64,000 nt of DNA from Bradyrhizobium monzae (GTDB lineage: Bacteria; Pseudomonadota; Alphaproteobacteria; Rhizobiales; Xanthobacteraceae), in the NCBI RefSeq assembly GCF_021458635.1, contig NZ_JAIRDQ010000011.1:124001-188000 (forward strand). Direction: 5' to 3'. Made by a program: the position numbers and the translations under genes. Numbering within the stretch: the first letter of the stretch is position 1; each line of letters starts with the position of its first letter. Below, piece by piece: positions 51,148 through 60,370 of this stretch. The notes beneath the pieces are model-generated. The model made no database searches, had not been told where the DNA came from, and saw only the letters and a program-made list of their open reading frames with translations.

Positions 51148-52680
51148 ATGCTGCTGCCCCTGTCCGATGTGCCGCGCTGGTACGCGCAACGCAAACCAGA
51201 AGGCACCATCGCCGTCCAGCATGGGCAGGATAGGCTGACCTGGGACCAGCTCGAGCGCGGCGCCAACCGGCGCGCGCGGGCATTTGCGGCGAAGGGCGTC
51301 AAGCCCGGCGATTTCGTCGCGATCGGATTGCCGAACGGCAACGCGTTCTTCGAGACGACGTTTGCGGTGTGGAAATGCGGGGCGACGCCGACCTCGCTGT
51401 CATGGCGGCTGCCACGCGGCGAAGCCGCAGCCGTGCTCGAGATTCTCAAGCCCGCGCTGGTGGTCGGCGGCGAGGCCGACTGGAATGCGCCGAACCGGCT
51501 GCCGGCGGATTTCGCGCCGGAAGGCTTTTCCGACGAACAAATCGATCCGCCGGTGGCGCGCTACTGGAAGGCCATGACCAGCGGCGGTTCGACCGGCCGT
51601 CCCAAGGTGATCCTCGATCACAACCCCGCAGTCGTCGACACGGCCACGCCGCCGCCGCTCAACATGCCGTTCGGCGCCTCGCTGCTGAATCCGGGCCCGC
51701 TCTACCACAATGCGCCGTTCATCGTGTCGCATTATGCGCTGTTCTACGGCGGCAAGCTCACCGGCCTCGTCAAGTTCGACGCCGAGGAGACGCTGCGGCA
51801 GATCGAGCGCGAGCACGTGCAATGGGTCAATTTCGTGCCGACCATGATGCATCGGATCTGGGCGCTGCCGGAGAACATCCGCAACGCCTACGACGTGTCG
51901 AGCCTGCAGACCGTGTTTCACATGGCAGCTCCGATGCCGCCCTGGCTGAAGGAGAACTGGATCGCCTGGCTCGGGCCGGAGCGGGTCTGGGAGCTCTATG
52001 GCGGCACCGAGCGGCAGGGCTCCTGCATCATCTCAGGGACGGAGTGGCTGGCGCACAAGGGCTCGGTCGGCAAGATCGGCGAGATGGCGAGGCTCCGCAT
52101 CATCGGCGAGGACGGCAACGACGTCGTGCCCGGGGAGACCGGCGAGATCTACTTCCTCAACAATGACGGCAAGGATGCCACCTATCACTATCTCGGCGCC
52201 GAGCCGAAGCGTCGCGCCGACGGCTGGGAATCGCTCGGCGATATCGGCCGGCTGGACGCCGAAGGCTATCTCTATCTCGGCGACCGCCTCGCCGACATGG
52301 TGCTGCGCGGCGGCGCCAACATCTATCCGGCCGAGGTCGAAGCTGCGGTCTCCGAATGTCCCGGCGTGCGGTCCTGCGTGGTGGTGGGCCTGCCGGATCC
52401 GGAGTTGGGCCAGCGTGTGCACGCCATCATCGAGCCGGAGGCGAACGCGGACGGTCAGGCGATTGCGGACGGCATGGCCGACTTCCTGAAAGACAAGCTC
52501 AGCCGCTACAAGCATCCCGAGAGTTTCGAGATCGTCAGCACGCCGCCGCGCGACGATTCCGGAAAGGTTCGCCGCACATTGTTGCGCGACGCGCGCGCCG
52601 CGTGGATGAAGGAAGGCCGTGCCTTCCGCATCATGCCGGCGAAGGCGCGCACGCCGAGTAAGAAATCGCAGAAGGACTGA
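51148..52680 (+). CDS. AMP-binding acyl-CoA synthetase
   Basis: The 510-residue enzyme is an ANL superfamily acid:CoA ligase. The P-loop-like TSGGSTGRPKV lies near residue 147, ELYGGTERQG near residue 280 is the acyl-adenylate segment, and LGDIGRLDAEGYLYLGDR the hinge. It resembles the bile acid/steroid CoA ligase-like group; the substrate is unknown. It starts an operon with an RraA-like gene (four bases apart) and a cupin gene, which suggests catabolism of a hydroxy or oxo acid. Confidence 0.88.
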   Translation: MLLPLSDVPRWYAQRKPEGTIAVQHGQDRLTWDQLERGANRRARAFAAKGVKPGDFVAIGLPNGNAFFETTFAVWKCGATPTSLSWRLPRGEAAAVLEILKPALVVGGEADWNAPNRLPADFAPEGFSDEQIDPPVARYWKAMTSGGSTGRPKVILDHNPAVVDTATPPPLNMPFGASLLNPGPLYHNAPFIVSHYALFYGGKLTGLVKFDAEETLRQIEREHVQWVNFVPTMMHRIWALPENIRNAYDVSSLQTVFHMAAPMPPWLKENWIAWLGPERVWELYGGTERQGSCIISGTEWLAHKGSVGKIGEMARLRIIGEDGNDVVPGETGEIYFLNNDGKDATYHYLGAEPKRRADGWESLGDIGRLDAEGYLYLGDRLADMVLRGGANIYPAEVEAAVSECPGVRSCVVVGLPDPELGQRVHAIIEPEANADGQAIADGMADFLKDKLSRYKHPESFEIVSTPPRDDSGKVRRTLLRDARAAWMKEGRAFRIMPAKARTPSKKSQKD

Positions 52681-52684
52681 ATTC

Positions 52685-53323
52685 ATGACGATCACCATCG
52701 CGGCGAACAGCGTGCCGAAGCCGCCGGCCGATATCATCGAAGGCTTTCGGAATGCACCGACCTCGATCATATCAGACAACCTCGGTCGGCTGCCGGGCGC
52801 GGTCGGGCTCAAACCCTATCACCGCAGCGGCAGGCTGATCGGTGCGGCCTTCACGGTGCGCACCCGGCCCGGCGACAATCTCGCCATCCATCGCGCGCTC
52901 GAGCTGGTCGGTCCCGGCGATGTCATCGTGGTCGATGGCGGCGGCGACGAGACCCGGGCACTGGTCGGCGAGATCATGAAAAACATCGCGCAATGGCGCA
53001 AGGCGGAAGGATACGTGATCGACGGCGCGATCCGCGATGTCGCGGCCTTCGCCGGCGACGACTTCCCCTGCTTTGCTCGCGCCGTGATCCATCGCGGCCC
53101 CTACAAGAACGGTCCCGGTGAGATCAACGTGCCTGTCACGATCGGCGGCAGCGTGATCTCGCCGGGCGACATCGTGGTCGGCGACGAGGATGGCGTGGTG
53201 TCGTTTCCTGCCGCTGGCGCGGCGGCGTTGCTGGAGGCGGTGCGTGCCCAGATCAAGCGTGAGGACGAGACTCTGAAGGCGATCCGCGAGGGCCGCTATC
53301 AGGGCTCTTATGGCAAGTCGTAA
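52685..53323 (+). CDS. RraA-like family protein (aldolase/oxaloacetate decarboxylase type)
   Basis: The 212-residue protein has the RraA/HMG aldolase fold with GAAFTVRTRPGDN, the Gly-rich DGGGDETRALVG, and the active-site DGAIRD. Members include 4-hydroxy-4-methyl-2-oxoglutarate aldolase and RNase E inhibitors. In this catabolic operon an aldolase or decarboxylase role is more likely. It lies four bases after the acyl-CoA synthetase stop. Confidence 0.85.
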   Translation: MTITIAANSVPKPPADIIEGFRNAPTSIISDNLGRLPGAVGLKPYHRSGRLIGAAFTVRTRPGDNLAIHRALELVGPGDVIVVDGGGDETRALVGEIMKNIAQWRKAEGYVIDGAIRDVAAFAGDDFPCFARAVIHRGPYKNGPGEINVPVTIGGSVISPGDIVVGDEDGVVSFPAAGAAALLEAVRAQIKREDETLKAIREGRYQGSYGKS

Positions 53324-53348
53324 ATCACGGCAGGACAGGGAGATCGGC

Positions 53349-53720
53349 GTGGGCCAGAAGGACGAATTCCACAATCTCGACAATGCCGCCGACGGGCTAT
53401 TTCGCAAGCTGGCGGCGGGAGTGACGACGCGCATCTTTTCCGGCGAGCATGCCATGCTGTCGGTGGTGACGCTGGCGCCGCACGCGCAAGGCACGCTGCA
53501 TCATCATCCCGAGGAGCAATGGGGCGTGCTGCTCGACGGCTCCGCAATCCGCGTCCAGGGCGGCGAGGAGATTGCTGTGAAGAAGGGCGACTTCTGGCGT
53601 ACGCCCGGCAACGTGCCGCACACCATGCGCGCCGGCCCCGCCGGCGCCCGCGTGCTGGACATTTTTAGCCCGCCACGGCCCGAGTACAAAAAGGCAGGGT
53701 CGGGGTTCGGGGCGACCTGA
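53349..53720 (+). CDS. Cupin domain protein
   Basis: The 123-residue protein is a single cupin barrel with GTLHHHPEEQWGVLLDG (metal-ligand His/Glu set) and GNVPHTMRAG as the second His motif. GTG at 53349 has AGGGAG six bases upstream; an ATG at 53310 overlapping the RraA gene is an alternative. It may be an isomerase, dioxygenase-like or sensor protein of the operon. Confidence 0.8.
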   Translation: MGQKDEFHNLDNAADGLFRKLAAGVTTRIFSGEHAMLSVVTLAPHAQGTLHHHPEEQWGVLLDGSAIRVQGGEEIAVKKGDFWRTPGNVPHTMRAGPAGARVLDIFSPPRPEYKKAGSGFGAT

Positions 53721-53816
53721 AGCGCGCTCTCGGATTCAATCAAGCGGAGGGCTTCCGAAGCGCGCCTCGCTTTGATATGTACACCTCCAGGCAACCTGCC
53801 CCTTGGCGGGTTCCGC

Positions 53817-53893
<77 letters not shown>

Positions 53894-53931
53894 TTATCTC
53901 CATTTGCAATCGCAGGCGACGCGGCGAAGCC

Positions 53932-54549
53932 TCAGGGCTGATGCCGCCGCGTGATCGCGACCTGGGCGGCCTGCGTATAGAGGCTCGATACCAGCTCAAG
54001 ATGGGAGCCCGCGGCCTCCGACTTATCGGCCCAGCCGTCCAGCGCTTCCAGCATTGGAGGGAGCGTTGCCGCCCGCAGGCTTGCATAGGCTTCAGTGACA
54101 TCGTGGCCCCGCTCGGTCGCGCGGTACCGCGTTTCCTTGCGCGACGACGAGCCCTCGGTCTCGATCAGGCCGGCCTTCACCAGCTTGCGGGTTGCGTATT
54201 GCAGATTGGGGACGTCGACGCGGTTGAGCAACTGGCCGATCTCCGACAGCCGCTTCGGCTCGTCGCCCATGCGCACCACGTTGAGCACGGCGACGTCGTC
54301 GCCGGTCAGCGGCACATCGCAGACGGCGGCAAGGCAGGCGGCCTTCCAGCGGTAATAGGCTTGCGCCAGTCGCTCCAGCCTGAACTCGAACTCGGAGAGG
54401 CGCCGCTCGGTCTCGGTGCGCGCCAGGTGCCATGAGCCCGCCCGCTCGGCGGCGGCCGGCCGCTTGTCTCTCGCGGCCGTGCCTGTTCGTCGCGCGGCCG
54501 CCTTCTGCGTCTTCCTCAACATCGTCTCCTGATTCCCACCGTCGCTCAC
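53932..54549 (-). CDS. Winged-helix (MarR-type) transcriptional regulator
   Basis: The 205-residue protein has a basic N-terminal extension of about 35 residues, then a MarR-like winged-helix domain with LSEIGQLLNRVDVPNLQYAT and a KETRYRATERGHDV wing. A dimerisation helix follows. It is divergent from the dienelactone hydrolase gene, with an AT-rich intergenic segment holding an inverted repeat (54594-54620), so it probably controls that gene in response to an aromatic-derived ligand. Confidence 0.85.
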   Translation of the reverse strand: MSDGGNQETMLRKTQKAAARRTGTAARDKRPAAAERAGSWHLARTETERRLSEFEFRLERLAQAYYRWKAACLAAVCDVPLTGDDVAVLNVVRMGDEPKRLSEIGQLLNRVDVPNLQYATRKLVKAGLIETEGSSSRKETRYRATERGHDVTEAYASLRAATLPPMLEALDGWADKSEAAGSHLELVSSLYTQAAQVAITRRHQP

Positions 54550-54593
54550 GGCCTGGGCAGGCTGTGCTCAATCTATGCTATTTACAAGTTCGA

Positions 54594-54620
54594 TTCTTAC
54601 ATTAAAAATTCAATTAAGAA
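54594..54620. promoter_or_regulatory. AT-rich imperfect palindrome, candidate operator
   Basis: TTCTTA and TAAGAA arms flank 15 bases of AT-rich sequence. The site lies 45 bases from the regulator start and about 105 bases before the hydrolase start, the usual place for a MarR-type operator. Confidence 0.5.
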
Positions 54621-54724
54621 AGCATGATGAAAAGGCAGGCGCCTTCTCATGCCGGACGCGTCAAACAGACGCGCCGAAATGGGAGAGGGCTCCAAGGGCT
54701 CAACGACGAGAGGGGACGATCACG

Positions 54725-55957
54725 ATGGCCGGACAGTGGATCGACATCGCTGCCAAGGATGGCGGCACGTTCAAGGGGTATCTCGCGGTCCCCGCCTCGG
54801 GCTCCGGTCCCGGCATCCTGCTGTTGCAGGAGATTTTTGGCGTCAACAAATCGATGCGTGAGGTTGCCGACCACTATGCCGAGGAAGGCTATGTGGTTCT
54901 GGCGCCCGACCTGTTCTGGCGCATGGAGCCTGGCATCGAACTCGGCTACACCGAGGCCGATTTCGGCAAGGCGATGGGCTATTACCAGCGCTTCGATGCC
55001 AATCAGTCGATCAAGGATGCCGCTGATGCGCTGAAGGTGCTGCGCGCGCGCCCCGAATGCAAGGGCAAGGTCGGCGCGCTCGGCTTCTGTCTCGGCGGCA
55101 AGCTCGCTTATCTCGTGGCCGCGCGCACCGACGTCGACTGCGCCGTCAGCTATTATGGCGTCGGCATCGAGGCCGATCTCGGCGAGGCCGGTGACGTCAA
55201 TTGTCCTGTGGTCTTCCATTTCGCCGAACTCGACCGCTTTGCGACGGCCGAGGCGCGTACGCAGATCGGGGCGGCGTTCAAGGGCCGGCCCGAGATCGAA
55301 TTCTATCTCTATCCCGGCTGCGACCACGCCTTCGCCGCGCCGGAACGCACCAGCTTCAACAAGCCCGCGACGCTGATGGCGTATACGCGCTCGATCGCGG
55401 CGTTCCGAAAGGCGCTGGGCCCGCACTATGATCTCTCGGCGCTGTGGGACAGGCACACCGAGCTCGAGTTCGCGACGCGTTCGGCCGAGCAGACCATGAC
55501 GACCATGGTCGCCGAGCCCTACGTCAACCACATTCCGACCATGACCGGCGGCGTCGGCTATCGCGACCTGCTGCGCTTCTACAAGAACCATTTCATTCCG
55601 AAAACGCCGCACGATACCAGGCTGGTGCCGATCTCGCGCACCATCGGTTCAGACCGCATCGTCGACGAGATGCTGTTCTGCTTCACGCACGACATCGAGA
55701 TCGACTGGATGCTCCCCGGCGTGCCGCCGACCGGCAAATATGTCGAAATCCCGCTGGTGGCGATCGTGCGCTTCCGTGGCGACAAGCTCTACAACGAGCA
55801 CATCTATTGGGACCAGGCGTCCGTGCTGGTGCAGATCGGACTCCTGGATCCGAAGAAGTTGCCCGTCGCCGGCGTCGAGACCGCCAAGAAGCTGGTCGAT
55901 GAATCGCTGCCGTCCAACACGCTGATGGCGCGCTGGTCCGAGAGCGCCGGGAAATAA
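54725..55957 (+). CDS. Dienelactone hydrolase fused to a SnoaL-like domain
   Basis: The 410-residue protein has an N-terminal dienelactone hydrolase domain (1 to about 225). The triad is visible as Cys in GFCLGGKLAYL, an Asp in ELDRFAT and His in YPGCDHAF, and LLQEIFGVN carries the conserved Glu. The C-terminal 175 residues resemble a SnoaL/NTF2-like alpha-beta barrel with HFIPKTPHDTR and FTHDIEIDWMLPG. The N-terminal part should hydrolyse lactones such as dienelactone in aromatic breakdown. The fused domain may bind a ligand or catalyse a following isomerisation. ATG at 54725 has GAGGGG upstream. Confidence 0.85.
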   Translation: MAGQWIDIAAKDGGTFKGYLAVPASGSGPGILLLQEIFGVNKSMREVADHYAEEGYVVLAPDLFWRMEPGIELGYTEADFGKAMGYYQRFDANQSIKDAADALKVLRARPECKGKVGALGFCLGGKLAYLVAARTDVDCAVSYYGVGIEADLGEAGDVNCPVVFHFAELDRFATAEARTQIGAAFKGRPEIEFYLYPGCDHAFAAPERTSFNKPATLMAYTRSIAAFRKALGPHYDLSALWDRHTELEFATRSAEQTMTTMVAEPYVNHIPTMTGGVGYRDLLRFYKNHFIPKTPHDTRLVPISRTIGSDRIVDEMLFCFTHDIEIDWMLPGVPPTGKYVEIPLVAIVRFRGDKLYNEHIYWDQASVLVQIGLLDPKKLPVAGVETAKKLVDESLPSNTLMARWSESAGK

Positions 55958-55970
55958 GCAAACCTAACCG

Positions 55971-55996
55971 ACGGCGCCGCTTGCGGCGCCGTTTTC
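55971..55996 (+). terminator. Intrinsic terminator behind the hydrolase gene
   Basis: ACGGCGCCG and CGGCGCCGT pair around a CTTG loop and are followed by TTTC. It lies 13 bases behind the hydrolase stop. Confidence 0.8.
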
Positions 55997-56035
55997 GCAA
56001 ATGCTCACAATCTCTCGTTCATCGTGTTGGGGGTC

Positions 56036-57580
56036 ATGAACATGTCGTCGCTCTCTCGTCGCTCGCTTCTCCAGATCGCCGGCGGCGCTGCCGCGCTGCC
56101 GCTCACCTCTGGTCTCACCGGTGGCGCGCTCGCTGCCACGCCAGGCACGCTGACCATCGCCTACAATGTCAATTTGCCGTCGTTCGATCCGACCGTCGGC
56201 CTTTCGGCGGTCAATCCGACGATCCAGTCGATCTACCAGGCGGTGTTCGATCCCTTTATTGGCCAGGCGCCCGACCTGTCGTTCAAGCCGGGCATTCTGA
56301 CGAAATGGGGTTGGAACGAGGATCGCAGCAAGATCACGCTGGACGTGCGCAAGGGCGCAACCTGGCATGACGGCTCGCCGGTGACGCCGGAGGACGTGGT
56401 CTGGTCGCTCACCCGCGCCGCGGATCCGAAGGGTGGCAATCCCATCCAGTTCGTCTGGTCCAAGGTCGGCAATTACAAGATCGACGGCAACACCATCACC
56501 GGTGACGTGCTGGAGTTCGAGCCGACGCTGTTCAAATGGATGGCGTTCCTGACGGGCTATATCCTGCCCAAGGCCTATTACGAGAAGGTCGGCGCGGAAG
56601 GGTTCGAGAAGGCGCCGATCGGATCGGGTCCCTACAAGGTCGATGCCTTCGAGCGCAACGCGTTCCTCAGGCTGAAGGCGCATTCCGGCTATTGGGGCCC
56701 CAAGCCCGCCTTCGAGACCGTGGTGTTCAAGTTCATTACCGATCCCACCAGCCGCGTCGCGGAGATGGAATCCGGCGGCTCCGATCTCACCTTCGAGATT
56801 CCCTACGAGGAGTTCGACCGGTTGAAGGCCAAACCGGGCCTTGCCGGCCAGACCAAGCCGGTCTCCGACATCGCGATGATCTTCCTCACCGACATCGATC
56901 CAATGCTCGACCGCAATGTACGGCTCGCAGCCAATCACGCCATCGACAAGAAGGCGATTGTCGACCGGCTGCTCAAGGGTTACGGCGTGCCGATCGCGAC
57001 GCTGGAGGCGCCGGGCTATGCGGCCTTCGATCCTTCGATCAAGGTCGCCTACGATCCGGAGCTTGCGAAGAGCCTGCTCGCCAAGAGCGGCTACTCGCCC
57101 GAGAAGCCGGCCAAGTTCACGATCCAGACCACGCGCGGCTTCAAGCCGAAGGACTATGAGATGATCCAGGCGATCGTCGGCATGTGGCGCAAGGTCGGTA
57201 TCGACGCCAACATCGAGGTCTACGAGATCGCAAAGCATTTCGAGCTGCGTGCGCGCCACGCGCTGGCTCCGGCCGCCTTCTACAATTGGGGCAACGCGAT
57301 CGGCGATCCCTCGACCTCGACCGGCTTTGCGATGTTCGGGCCCTCGCCGCATTGCGCCTGGAAGGGCAAGGACCTCGTCGAGCGCATTGGGCCGCTGTGG
57401 GGCGAGAAGGACGAAGCCAAGCGCATCGCCGGCTACAAGGCGGTCGACAAATACATCGCGGAGGAAGGCGAGGTGATCCCGCTGTTCCAGTATGTGCAGC
57501 CGATCATCCACAGGAAGGGCCTCAAGGTCGTGTCGCAGTCCAACGGCATGATCCTTCCGCAGCTCGTCACGCCGACTTAG
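56036..57580 (+). CDS. ABC transporter substrate-binding protein (peptide/opine type)
   Basis: The protein of about 514 residues carries a twin-arginine motif, SRRSLLQIAGGAAALP, so Tat export is likely, unlike most Sec-exported binding proteins of this family. It has the family 5 fold (DppA/OppA-like) with WHDGSPVTPEDVVWSL and GSGPYKVDAFERN. The ligand could be a peptide, opine or another compound. ATG at 56036 is chosen; GTG 56024 and ATG 56042 are alternatives. It starts a five-gene transporter operon with the next four genes. Confidence 0.88.
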   Translation: MNMSSLSRRSLLQIAGGAAALPLTSGLTGGALAATPGTLTIAYNVNLPSFDPTVGLSAVNPTIQSIYQAVFDPFIGQAPDLSFKPGILTKWGWNEDRSKITLDVRKGATWHDGSPVTPEDVVWSLTRAADPKGGNPIQFVWSKVGNYKIDGNTITGDVLEFEPTLFKWMAFLTGYILPKAYYEKVGAEGFEKAPIGSGPYKVDAFERNAFLRLKAHSGYWGPKPAFETVVFKFITDPTSRVAEMESGGSDLTFEIPYEEFDRLKAKPGLAGQTKPVSDIAMIFLTDIDPMLDRNVRLAANHAIDKKAIVDRLLKGYGVPIATLEAPGYAAFDPSIKVAYDPELAKSLLAKSGYSPEKPAKFTIQTTRGFKPKDYEMIQAIVGMWRKVGIDANIEVYEIAKHFELRARHALAPAAFYNWGNAIGDPSTSTGFAMFGPSPHCAWKGKDLVERIGPLWGEKDEAKRIAGYKAVDKYIAEEGEVIPLFQYVQPIIHRKGLKVVSQSNGMILPQLVTPT

Positions 57581-57610
57581 GCCGCGGTTTTAGAGAGGGG
57601 CGATACCAGG

Positions 57611-58618
57611 ATGCGATGGGGCGAGCTGATCAGGCGATTCGTCCTCATCCCGCCCACGCTGTTCGGTGTAGCGGTGATCGTCTTCGTGCTCCTGCGCGTC
57701 GTGCCCGGCGATCCCATCGCCATGATGATCCCACCCGGCGCATCCGAGGCCGACATCGGCCGGTTGCGCGCGCTCTACGGCCTCGACCAGCCGATCCTCC
57801 AGCAATTTGCGACCTGGCTCGGCCAGGTCGCAAGCGGCGATTTCGGCCGCTCCATCAGCGTGCGACAGAACGTGCTGGAATTGTTGCTGGCGCGGCTGCC
57901 GGCCACGATCGAACTTGCGCTGCTCGCAACGATGATTGCCGTCCTGTTCGGGGTTTTCGCCGCGCTCATCGGCATTCTGCTGCGCGGCCGGCGCGCGGAA
58001 TGGATCGTCGATGGCGGCATCGGCATGCTGCTCGCGATTCCGGATTTCCTCTGGGCGCTGATCCTGCTGCTGCTGTTCGGTGTGCTGATCCCGCTGCTGC
58101 CGATCTCCGGCCGGATCGATCCGGAGATCGACCTGAGCCTGCGAAGCAATTTCTATCTGATCGAGAGTGTTCTGACCGGTCGCTTCGACATCGCCTTCGC
58201 GCTTCTGCACCACATGATCCTGCCGGCGCTGGCGCTGGCGCTGCCGTTTGCGGCCCTGGTGGCGCGCTTGCTGAAGGCGTCGCTAGCGGAGGCGGAGGAC
58301 CAGGATTATGCGCAGATCGCGCGCGCCCGCGGCTATTCGCGCCCGGACATCCTGCTGCACGAAGTGTTTCCCAACGCGCTGATCCCGACGGTGGCGCTCG
58401 GCGGCGTCCAGGTGACGCTGCTGCTTGGCGGCACCGTGCTGGTCGAGCGCATCTTCTCCTATGAAGGCATCGGCAACATGGCGATCGACGCGGTGATCAA
58501 CCGCGACTTTCCGCTGATCCAGGGCCTGGTGCTGACCTTTGCGGTGTTGTTCATCGCGCTCAATCTCGTCGTCGATCTCGTGGTCACCATGCTGGATCCG
58601 AGGCTGCGCCATGGCTGA
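57611..58618 (+). CDS. ABC transporter permease (DppB-like)
   Basis: The 335-residue permease begins RRFVLIPPTLFGVAVIVFVL and has six membrane helices. The ABC-interaction motif region DYAQIARARGYSRPDILLHE is in the last cytoplasmic loop. It lies 30 bases after the binding protein gene and overlaps the next permease gene by eight bases. Confidence 0.93.
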   Translation: MRWGELIRRFVLIPPTLFGVAVIVFVLLRVVPGDPIAMMIPPGASEADIGRLRALYGLDQPILQQFATWLGQVASGDFGRSISVRQNVLELLLARLPATIELALLATMIAVLFGVFAALIGILLRGRRAEWIVDGGIGMLLAIPDFLWALILLLLFGVLIPLLPISGRIDPEIDLSLRSNFYLIESVLTGRFDIAFALLHHMILPALALALPFAALVARLLKASLAEAEDQDYAQIARARGYSRPDILLHEVFPNALIPTVALGGVQVTLLLGGTVLVERIFSYEGIGNMAIDAVINRDFPLIQGLVLTFAVLFIALNLVVDLVVTMLDPRLRHG

Positions 58619-59498
58619 CATCGCAGTCACCTCCATCGCCGCGCCGCCGTCGCGCCTGCTTGCGGGTCTGAAGCGGGGCGGTCCGCGTCTCTGGCTCGGC
58701 GCAGCACTGGTCGCCCTGCTGGTGCTGGCTGCAATCCTGGCACCCGTGCTCGCGCCGCACGATCCGCTCGAGCAGGACCTGATGTCGGCACAATTGCCGC
58801 CCGCCTGGATGATCGGCGGTGAGCCCGCTTTTCTCCTCGGCACCGACAGCCTGGGTCGCTGCGTGCTGTCGCGCCTGATCTATTCGGCGCGCACCGCGGT
58901 GATGGTCGCGCTCATCGCGGCAACGCTCGCCGCGGCGATCGGCGTCGCGCTCGGCTTGTTTGCGGGGAGTTTCGGCGGCTGGGTCGACCAGTTCATCTCG
59001 CGGCTGATCGACGTCTGGATGGCATTTCCGCCGGTGCTGCTGTCGATCGTGCTGGCCGCGGTGATCGGCGCCGGCCTCACCTCGGTGATCGCGGCGATCG
59101 TGGTGGTCGACTGGACGCGCTTTGCCCGCGTCATCCGCGCCGAGACCATGGTGCAGCTCACGCGCGACTATGCCGCCGCCGCACGGGTGATCGGCTTGAG
59201 CCGGGCCGAACTGCTGCGGTTGGAGATATTGCCTAACCTCGTCCCGCTGCTGGTGACTCTCCTCGCCGTCGAGATGGGTATTGCGATCCTGGTCGAGGTC
59301 ATCCTGTCCTTCGTCGGCATCTCGGTGGCCGGCGATACGCCGACCTGGGGCAGCATGATCGCCGAGGGTCGCCAGATCGTCTATCAGGCGCCGTGGATCA
59401 TGGCGCTGCCGATCGTCTGCATCATCACCAGCGTGATCGGCCTCAATCTGTTCGGCGACGGACTGCGCCTCGCGCTCGATCCGGTGCAACGCTCATGA
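58611..59498 (+). CDS. ABC transporter permease (DppC-like)
   Basis: The 295-residue permease shows the DppC N-terminal helix (ALVALLVLAAILAPVLAPHD), LGTDSLGRCVLSRL and the cytoplasmic EAA-like loop DYAAAARVIGLSRAELLRLE. It overlaps dppB-like and the following ATPase gene, which starts at the ATGA over its stop. Confidence 0.93.
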   Translation: MADIAVTSIAAPPSRLLAGLKRGGPRLWLGAALVALLVLAAILAPVLAPHDPLEQDLMSAQLPPAWMIGGEPAFLLGTDSLGRCVLSRLIYSARTAVMVALIAATLAAAIGVALGLFAGSFGGWVDQFISRLIDVWMAFPPVLLSIVLAAVIGAGLTSVIAAIVVVDWTRFARVIRAETMVQLTRDYAAAARVIGLSRAELLRLEILPNLVPLLVTLLAVEMGIAILVEVILSFVGISVAGDTPTWGSMIAEGRQIVYQAPWIMALPIVCIITSVIGLNLFGDGLRLALDPVQRS

Positions 59499-60370
59499 CG
59501 GCGACACTCACAGTGGACGGGTTGAAGGTCGCGATCGGCGCCGCCAACGTGCTGCGCGGCGCCAGCCTCGAGGTGCAGCCCGGCGAGGTCCGCGGGCTGG
59601 TCGGTGAATCCGGCGCCGGCAAGTCCATGCTCGGCCGCGCCGTGCTCGGACTGTTGCCGTCGAACGCGACCATCACCTCGGGGCGCATCGCCTTCGAGGG
59701 CCGCGATCTCCTGGCCATGGCCGAAGCAGAGCGCCGCGGCTTGCTCGGTCGCCGCATCGCGCTGATTCCGCAGGACCCGATGACCTCGCTCAATCCGGTC
59801 AAGCGCATCGGAGCGCAGATCGGCAATTTGCTCCGGCATCATCTCGACCTGTCGAAGCGCGCGGCGCTGGCGCGCGCCGCCGAACTTCTGACCGAGGTCG
59901 CGATCCGCGAGCCAGAACGTGTGCTCGCGCTCTATCCGCACGAAATCTCCGGCGGCATGCGCCAGCGTGTGCTGATTGCGATGGCCTTCGCGTGCGATCC
60001 CGCGCTCGTCATCGCCGACGAGCCGACCACGGCCCTCGATGTCACCGTACAACGCCAGGTGCTGCAGCTTGTCGAGCGGCTGCGCTTGCGCTACGGCAGC
60101 GCCGTGCTGTTCGTCACCCACGATCTCGGCGTGGTCGCAAAGATCTGCCGCAGCATGACCGTGCTGCATGCTGGTCGCGTGCTGGAGGAGGGCGAGACCG
60201 CCAACGTGCTGACGCGACCGCGCCATGCCTATACCCGCGCGCTGCTCGCCGCGACGCCGCGCGCCGACCGGCCGGCCGAAGCGCTACGCCCGGTGCCGCC
60301 AGCCTTGATCGAGCAATTGTGGTCGGAGGCGTACCGGCTCGACGACGTTGCAGTGGTGGGCGCAGCATGA
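59495..60370 (+). CDS. ABC transporter ATP-binding protein (DppD-like)
   Basis: The 291-residue ATPase has Walker A GESGAGKSM, signature ISGGMRQR and Walker B LVIADEPTTALD followed by the switch His in VTHDLGVV. It powers uptake together with the next ATPase. It is coupled by four-base ATGA overlaps on both sides. Confidence 0.94.
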   Translation: MTATLTVDGLKVAIGAANVLRGASLEVQPGEVRGLVGESGAGKSMLGRAVLGLLPSNATITSGRIAFEGRDLLAMAEAERRGLLGRRIALIPQDPMTSLNPVKRIGAQIGNLLRHHLDLSKRAALARAAELLTEVAIREPERVLALYPHEISGGMRQRVLIAMAFACDPALVIADEPTTALDVTVQRQVLQLVERLRLRYGSAVLFVTHDLGVVAKICRSMTVLHAGRVLEEGETANVLTRPRHAYTRALLAATPRADRPAEALRPVPPALIEQLWSEAYRLDDVAVVGAA

